Shown here: in pieces, positions 43,427 to 48,042 of the stretch
Layout: the number at the start of each line of letters is the position of its first letter
Numbering within the stretch: the stretch's first letter is position 1
Assembly (NCBI RefSeq): GCF_013822155.1
Contig: NZ_PNJW01000019.1
Location: forward strand, 1 to 48,042
DNA from: Flavobacterium sp.
GTDB lineage: Bacteria > Bacteroidota > Bacteroidia > Flavobacteriales > Flavobacteriaceae
Length of the DNA: 48,042 nt
Reading direction: 5' to 3'
Translations under genes and position numbers: made by a program
The notes under the pieces: generated by a model
The model's input: the letters and a program-made list of their open reading frames with translations, nothing else
What the model was told of the DNA's origin: nothing
Databases searched by the model: none

Positions 43427-44266
43427 ATGAAATCAATTTTTGACCATGTATCCTTTGAATGCAGTAAGTTAGTAACTAAATCTTACAGCACGTCTTTTTC
43501 TTCTGCCGTAAAAATGCTTGCCCCAAGTATTCGGGAAGATATTTATAATATATATGGATTTGTCCGATTTGCAGATGAAATTGTAGATACGTTTCATGAA
43601 TATGATAAAGAACTTCTTTTTGAATTATTTGAACATGATTTAGAAAAAGCATTACAAAACAAAATTAGTTTAAATCCAATTTTAAACTCTTTTCAACACA
43701 CTGTGAATCGATATGAAATCCCAAAAGATTTAATTGACGCATTTATGAAAAGCATGAAACAGGATTTATATAAAAAAGAATATCAAACTACCGCTGAATA
43801 CCAAGAATATATTTATGGCTCTGCAGATGTAGTTGGACTTATGTGTTTAAAAGTTTTTGTGAAAGGAAATGAAGCATTATATGAAGAATTAAAGCATAGT
43901 GCCATGCGATTGGGTTCTGCTTTTCAAAAAGTGAATTTTTTAAGAGATTTAAAGGCTGATTTTGAAGATTTAAACAGAACTTATTTTCCTAATACGAATT
44001 TGAATCAACTAGATGAAACTTCAAAGCAAGAGATTATAACAGAAATTGAATCAGACTTTGCTGCAGGATTTGTAGGGATTCAAAAACTTCCAATTGAAGC
44101 TAAATTTGGTGTTTATACGGCTTATATATATTATAAAAAATTGTTGTCAAAATTAAAAAAGACACCTTCATTAGAAATAAAAAACACACGTATTAGAGTG
44201 CCTGATTACGAAAAAGCTGGACTTTTAGCAAAATGCTATCTTAATTACCGATTGAATATTATTTAA
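43427..44266 (+). CDS. crtB: Phytoene synthase CrtB
   Basis: The 279-residue enzyme has both aspartate-rich motifs of squalene/phytoene synthases, DEIVD (about 46-50) and NFLRDLKADFEDLNRTYFP (about 168-186), as well as SYSTSFSSAVKMLAPSIR and YGFVRFADE. It condenses two geranylgeranyl diphosphate molecules to phytoene, the first committed step of carotenoid synthesis. The length is normal. It lies 21 bases after crtI and 12 bases before crtZ, so the three genes form a tight operon. Confidence 0.96.
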   Translation: MKSIFDHVSFECSKLVTKSYSTSFSSAVKMLAPSIREDIYNIYGFVRFADEIVDTFHEYDKELLFELFEHDLEKALQNKISLNPILNSFQHTVNRYEIPKDLIDAFMKSMKQDLYKKEYQTTAEYQEYIYGSADVVGLMCLKVFVKGNEALYEELKHSAMRLGSAFQKVNFLRDLKADFEDLNRTYFPNTNLNQLDETSKQEIITEIESDFAAGFVGIQKLPIEAKFGVYTAYIYYKKLLSKLKKTPSLEIKNTRIRVPDYEKAGLLAKCYLNYRLNII

Positions 44267-44278
44267 ACTCAACTTATT

Positions 44279-44719
44279 ATGTGGATTCATATTCTCATTT
44301 TTTTTGCTACCTTTTTCATGATGGAATTTATGGCTTGGTTTACCCATAAATATATTATGCACGGAATTCTGTGGCATCTACACGCTGATCATCACAAAAA
44401 AGACCATGACTCTTGGTTTGAACGTAACGATACATTTTTTATATTTTATGCTATTGTTAGCATAAGTTTTTTTCTCTTGTGGAAATATGAAATTTTAGAA
44501 ATAGGTCTGGCAGTTGGCTTAGGAATTTTAGCCTACGGATTAACTTATTTTTTTGTTCATGACATTTTTATTCATCAGCGATTTAAACTTTTCAGAAATG
44601 CAAACAATATGTATGCAAGAGCATTAAGAAGAGCACACAAAATGCATCATAAGCACATTGGAAAGGAGCATGGAGAATGCTTTGGCATGCTTATAATTCC
44701 TTTTAAATATTTCAAATAA
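44279..44719 (+). CDS. crtZ: Beta-carotene hydroxylase CrtZ
   Basis: The 146-residue membrane protein has the histidine clusters of the fatty-acid-hydroxylase superfamily that bind a di-iron centre: HKYIMH (HX4H), HADHH (HX2HH), HDIFIH and HKMHHKH. Four hydrophobic stretches (about 2-17, 55-72, 75-95) fit CrtZ. It adds hydroxyls to the rings of beta-carotene, giving zeaxanthin, a main yellow pigment of flavobacteria. It needs a lycopene cyclase encoded elsewhere. A weak hairpin (44716-44723 with 44734-44741) overlaps its stop codon and may end the operon. Confidence 0.95.
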   Translation: MWIHILIFFATFFMMEFMAWFTHKYIMHGILWHLHADHHKKDHDSWFERNDTFFIFYAIVSISFFLLWKYEILEIGLAVGLGILAYGLTYFFVHDIFIHQRFKLFRNANNMYARALRRAHKMHHKHIGKEHGECFGMLIIPFKYFK

Positions 44720-44847
44720 ACAGTATTAATTTGCTGTTTATCTGTTTATAATCTCGGTGTGATTTTTAACAGATTTATTCTTAAGTTATTCTTATAAATC
44801 ATAGTTTTTCCTAATTATTTTTATTTAATTAGCGGAAAATTATTTTT

Positions 44848-46767
44848 ATGAATATCAAAGTAACTTTACTTCTTTGTCTTTTTGTCAGCTTTTCAGTTTT
44901 TGGACAAAAAAATATTGATCCTACTCCTGCAGATATTGACCTTGCAAAATCGATTAGAATTAAATATGAAAAATCAGATGTGGCTATCCTTGAAAGTACG
45001 GAGAATATCACATTCGGTTACAATAAATCTACTTCAAATGTAACTGTTGATTTATCAGTAGATGAATTACTAATGAATATCAACCATCGGGCAGATATTT
45101 TCAAATATGAATTTTATGATAGTTCTTCTAAAATTGAAAATTTTACTATCAAATATCGTAATGATAAATTAGCTTATTTTGCTGTTCAAGATGAGTTTTA
45201 CAAAGACAATGATTTATTTTACAATGATGCCCGTGTCAAACATGTAAAAATAGATTTTCCTGTTCAAGGGTATACTTATAATTATCATATCGATAAGAAA
45301 TTTGAAGATGTAAAATATTTCACTTCTATCTATTTTAACGATGAATTTCCGGTGATTAAGAAAAAAATAAAAGTCACTATTCCAAAATGGTTGAATTTAG
45401 AGTTAAAAGAAATGAACTTTCAAGGACATTCTATCGTAAAAACTCAAACAACTGACGCCAAAAAAAACACGACAACAATTGTTTATGAATTTAACGACAT
45501 CCCTGCTTTAATTGCAGAAGAAAACAGTCCCGGTCGTTCTTATTTATATCCACATCTTTTAGTCATTGCCAAATCATATGAAATGAATGGTGAAAAAATC
45601 ACATTGTTCAATTCAACTGCCGATTTATATAAATGGTACAAATCTTTGGTCGATCAAATGAAAGATGATCCGGAGCAATTAAAAAGCAAAGTAAATGAAC
45701 TGACCGCGAAAGCTAAAACTGACGAAGAAAAAATAAAAAACATTTATTATTGGGTACAAGATAATATACGATACATTGCTTTTGAAGATGGGATTGCGGG
45801 TTTCAAACCGGACGATTCACAAAACGTATTCAAAAAAAGATATGGTGATTGTAAAGGAATGGCAAACCTCATCAAACAAATGATGATTATTGCCGGTTTT
45901 GATGCTAGGCTTACATGGATTGGAACAAAGCATATTGCTTATGATTATTCCATACCCTCACTTTCAGTTGACAACCACATGATTTGCACAGTACTATACA
46001 AAGGAAAACAAATCTATTTAGATGGTACTGAAAAAAACATTTCACTAGAGGAATATGCTGAAAGAATTCAAAATAAAGAAACCTTAATTGAAAATGGTGA
46101 TGCTTATATAATCGGCAAAATTCCAACCGTTCAAGCAAGTCAGAACAAGGAGACTTTCCGTGCAAAATTAGTAGTTGATGGTGAAAAGCTAAAAGGCTCT
46201 TGTAAAAGAACGTATTTAGGAGAAAGTCGTACTGAATTTCAAAACATTTATAATAGTTTTGAAACGGATAAAAAAGCAGAAGCATTAGAACGATATCTTT
46301 CTAAAAATGACAAAAACAATCATGTAACTTCGATTAAAACAAGTGATTTAAAGTCAAGGGAACAAGCTCTAACAATTGATTATGAACTAGAATCTGAAAA
46401 TCGATTAAGTAACTTTGATGGTGAAATGTATTTGAACTTTGAATTCATGAATGAATACAAAAAATTCACTTTAAAAGACCGTAAAACAGATTACGAACTT
46501 GATTATAAAATCTTATATGATTCTGAAATTAGTATTGTTTTGCCGGCAGGATATAAAGTTGAAAAACTACCTGAAAATTTAATCCAAAAAGAAGAAGACT
46601 ATCAAGTAGAAGTTTCTTTCTCACAAAAAGGTAACGAGCTTCTTTATCGTAAAGTTTTTATTTTCAACAATGCAATTTTACCAAAAAACAAACAAGAAAA
46701 ATGGAATACCACTCATAAAAAACTTGTCGAATTTTATAATTCATCCATCACTTTAATAAAATCATAA
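44848..46767 (+). CDS. DUF3857 / transglutaminase-like periplasmic protein
   Basis: The 639-residue protein has a signal peptide (MNIKVTLLLCLFVSFSVFGQ), an N-terminal DUF3857-like beta domain (about 30-250), a transglutaminase-like core (about 280-400) and a C-terminal DUF3858-like beta domain (about 425-639). The papain-like triad is visible: Cys in YGDCKGM (about 336), His in VDNHMI (about 377) and Asp in YLDGTE (about 392). It may cut or crosslink a peptide bond in the periplasm; no substrate is known. A second, related gene begins four bases later, so they form an operon. Confidence 0.82.
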   Translation: MNIKVTLLLCLFVSFSVFGQKNIDPTPADIDLAKSIRIKYEKSDVAILESTENITFGYNKSTSNVTVDLSVDELLMNINHRADIFKYEFYDSSSKIENFTIKYRNDKLAYFAVQDEFYKDNDLFYNDARVKHVKIDFPVQGYTYNYHIDKKFEDVKYFTSIYFNDEFPVIKKKIKVTIPKWLNLELKEMNFQGHSIVKTQTTDAKKNTTTIVYEFNDIPALIAEENSPGRSYLYPHLLVIAKSYEMNGEKITLFNSTADLYKWYKSLVDQMKDDPEQLKSKVNELTAKAKTDEEKIKNIYYWVQDNIRYIAFEDGIAGFKPDDSQNVFKKRYGDCKGMANLIKQMMIIAGFDARLTWIGTKHIAYDYSIPSLSVDNHMICTVLYKGKQIYLDGTEKNISLEEYAERIQNKETLIENGDAYIIGKIPTVQASQNKETFRAKLVVDGEKLKGSCKRTYLGESRTEFQNIYNSFETDKKAEALERYLSKNDKNNHVTSIKTSDLKSREQALTIDYELESENRLSNFDGEMYLNFEFMNEYKKFTLKDRKTDYELDYKILYDSEISIVLPAGYKVEKLPENLIQKEEDYQVEVSFSQKGNELLYRKVFIFNNAILPKNKQEKWNTTHKKLVEFYNSSITLIKS

Positions 46768-46771
46768 TTTA

Positions 46772-48042
46772 ATGAAAAAAATTATTATTCTTTGCCTTTT
46801 AATTGCAACCACTATCAATGCCCAAGATAACGTAAAGATTCGCGACTTCTTTTGGGGAAAACAAGACACTCATTCAAAAACGGTGGCTATTCCTGACAAA
46901 TGGAAAAATGAATCAGCAGTTATTATTTATAAATTTGATTTTTATGATTACCACAAATTCGGTAAAAATGTAAATTATACTTCGGCTAAACGAATCAGAG
47001 TAAAATTATTGGATGAAGCAGCTGTAAAAGAATTTTCTGAATTTACATTTACCGAACGTTTTTTGTCAAGTAAAGGTTATGCCATGAAAAGAGGCACTAA
47101 TTCAATTGGTATAAAAGTAATAAAACCGGATGGCAAAGAAAATATTTTGGATGTTAGTAAGGAATCTGTAGTAGCTGATAAAGAAAAAAAGATAGCAATT
47201 CCAAACCTAGAAATTGGTGATATCATAGATTATTATCTGCATTCCGAAGAACCTTTCAAATCTATCATTGAAGTGGGCTTTGATCCGGTAGAAACAAATT
47301 TGGGAGATGTATATCCGATTATGGAATACAAATTGACTTTTCAAACAGAAAATGATTTCTTTGTAAATTTTAACACCTATAATGGTGCTCCAAAATTAAC
47401 GCAAATACCAACCAAAAATAGTGGAGAACGCATCTATGAATTAGCCGCAACAAATCTTGATAAAAACGATTTTCCACGTTGGTTTTACCCTTTAGTAGAA
47501 TTACCATGCTATAAATTTCAGGTGTTTTTTGCCCGTTCCGGTAAATTTGAAGAAAGAGCGAAAGCCTTTTTGTCAGAGAAAGAAAAAGACGTAAAATCAA
47601 CCGTTACAAAAGAAGATATTTTCAACTATTATGATTCAAAATTCCTTGCGGAAGGAAATATTTCTCAAATAAATGACTTCTTAAAAGGTAAGAAGTTTAA
47701 AGATGACGAAGAAAAAATAAGAGAAGTATATTATTATACCAGACATCAATACTTCACTCAATATGTTGAGGCATTTGTGGCAAAAGAAGCTAATATTTTT
47801 TATCCTTTTGAGCTATATCCAAATGCAATATTTTTTAATACGGAAGAACATTTCATCAGACATTTTATGTTCTTTTTGAAGAAAAATGACATCTCATATG
47901 ATATTGTGGTTGGAACAGATCGATATAACGGGGATATCAAAGATTTATTAATTCAACAGAATGTATCTATTTTGCTAAGAGTAAATACACCTAAACCTAT
48001 TTTTTTGGAATTTTTTACTCCTTTTACGAGTGCCGACCAATT
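46772..48042 (+). CDS. DUF3857 family periplasmic protein, 3' end cut by the window
   Basis: An ATG at 46772, four bases after the previous stop, opens a frame without stops to the end of the window (about 423 residues). The product has a signal peptide (MKKIIILCLLIATTINAQ) and then a DUF3857-like domain with SAKRIRVKLLDEAAVKEFSEFTF and IAIPNLEIGDIIDYYLHSEEPF. The expected transglutaminase core is only partly reached. The segment around IREVYYYTRHQYFTQYVEAF takes the place of the helical approach to the active cysteine, and the triad has not appeared by the window edge. It is a diverged paralogue or partner of the preceding gene. Confidence 0.78.
   Translation, partial: MKKIIILCLLIATTINAQDNVKIRDFFWGKQDTHSKTVAIPDKWKNESAVIIYKFDFYDYHKFGKNVNYTSAKRIRVKLLDEAAVKEFSEFTFTERFLSSKGYAMKRGTNSIGIKVIKPDGKENILDVSKESVVADKEKKIAIPNLEIGDIIDYYLHSEEPFKSIIEVGFDPVETNLGDVYPIMEYKLTFQTENDFFVNFNTYNGAPKLTQIPTKNSGERIYELAATNLDKNDFPRWFYPLVELPCYKFQVFFARSGKFEERAKAFLSEKEKDVKSTVTKEDIFNYYDSKFLAEGNISQINDFLKGKKFKDDEEKIREVYYYTRHQYFTQYVEAFVAKEANIFYPFELYPNAIFFNTEEHFIRHFMFFLKKNDISYDIVVGTDRYNGDIKDLLIQQNVSILLRVNTPKPIFLEFFTPFTSADQ

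Overview
This window looks like a piece of a Bacteroidota chromosome, most likely a Flavobacterium-like member of the Flavobacteriia. The reasons are the AT-rich sequence, type IX secretion (T9SS) sorting domains of both kinds, a PorP/SprF-type protein, a split transketolase, promoters of the TTTG / TAnnTTTG type and few Shine-Dalgarno sequences. The assignment is inferred from gene content; no database was searched.

Layout. 1-4085: the C-terminal end of a large repeat-rich T9SS type B surface protein, then a PorP/SprF-like outer-membrane protein and an OmpA/PD40 protein, all on +. 4113-9362: an ABC-F ATPase, an MFS transporter, a DUF2007 protein, an isolated half of a DEAD-box helicase and an NtrC-like response regulator without a DNA-binding domain. 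9430-13573 (-): a NatAB-like ABC exporter and grpE-dnaJ. 13781-18251: a TIGR01777 epimerase facing the thrS-infC-rpmI-rplT translation cluster, where infC appears to start with ATA. 18332-23053: a cyanophycin module, with isoaspartyl peptidase and cyanophycinase on - and cyanophycin synthetase divergent on +. 23150-26643: an S9 peptidase and a secreted amidotransferase-like protein of unknown function. 26779-32636 (-): dnaB, accA, an EamA transporter, an LptF/LptG-type permease and tgt. 32787-38222: a T9SS type A secreted protein, a split transketolase and an FKBP-like lipoprotein. 38349-40310: an S4-domain protein, a methyltransferase, a phosphoribosyltransferase and shikimate kinase. 40382-40910: two identical tRNA-Lys genes, a tRNA-Leu and a partial duplication of the tRNA-Leu 3' end. 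40943-44719: a carotenoid operon (crtI-crtB-crtZ) behind a CarH/LitR-like regulator that keeps the signatures of a B12 photoreceptor. 44848-48042: two tandem DUF3857 proteins, the second cut by the window edge.

How the genes work together. Most of the window is housekeeping. The accessory themes are surface display through T9SS, nitrogen and carbon storage as cyanophycin, and probable light-regulated carotenoid synthesis. No phage, insertion sequence, CRISPR array or recognisable defence island was seen.

The least explained structure is a set of five intergenic arrays of degenerate 7-bp repeats. Each has its own core sequence but a strict 7-base period. Four lie just upstream of start codons and one forms a fold-back. 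Other points of interest are the paired loss of zinc-site motifs in DnaJ, the missing zinc cysteines in Tgt, a 26-bp perfect inverted repeat after dnaB, and helically phased direct repeats in the carotenoid regulator's promoter.
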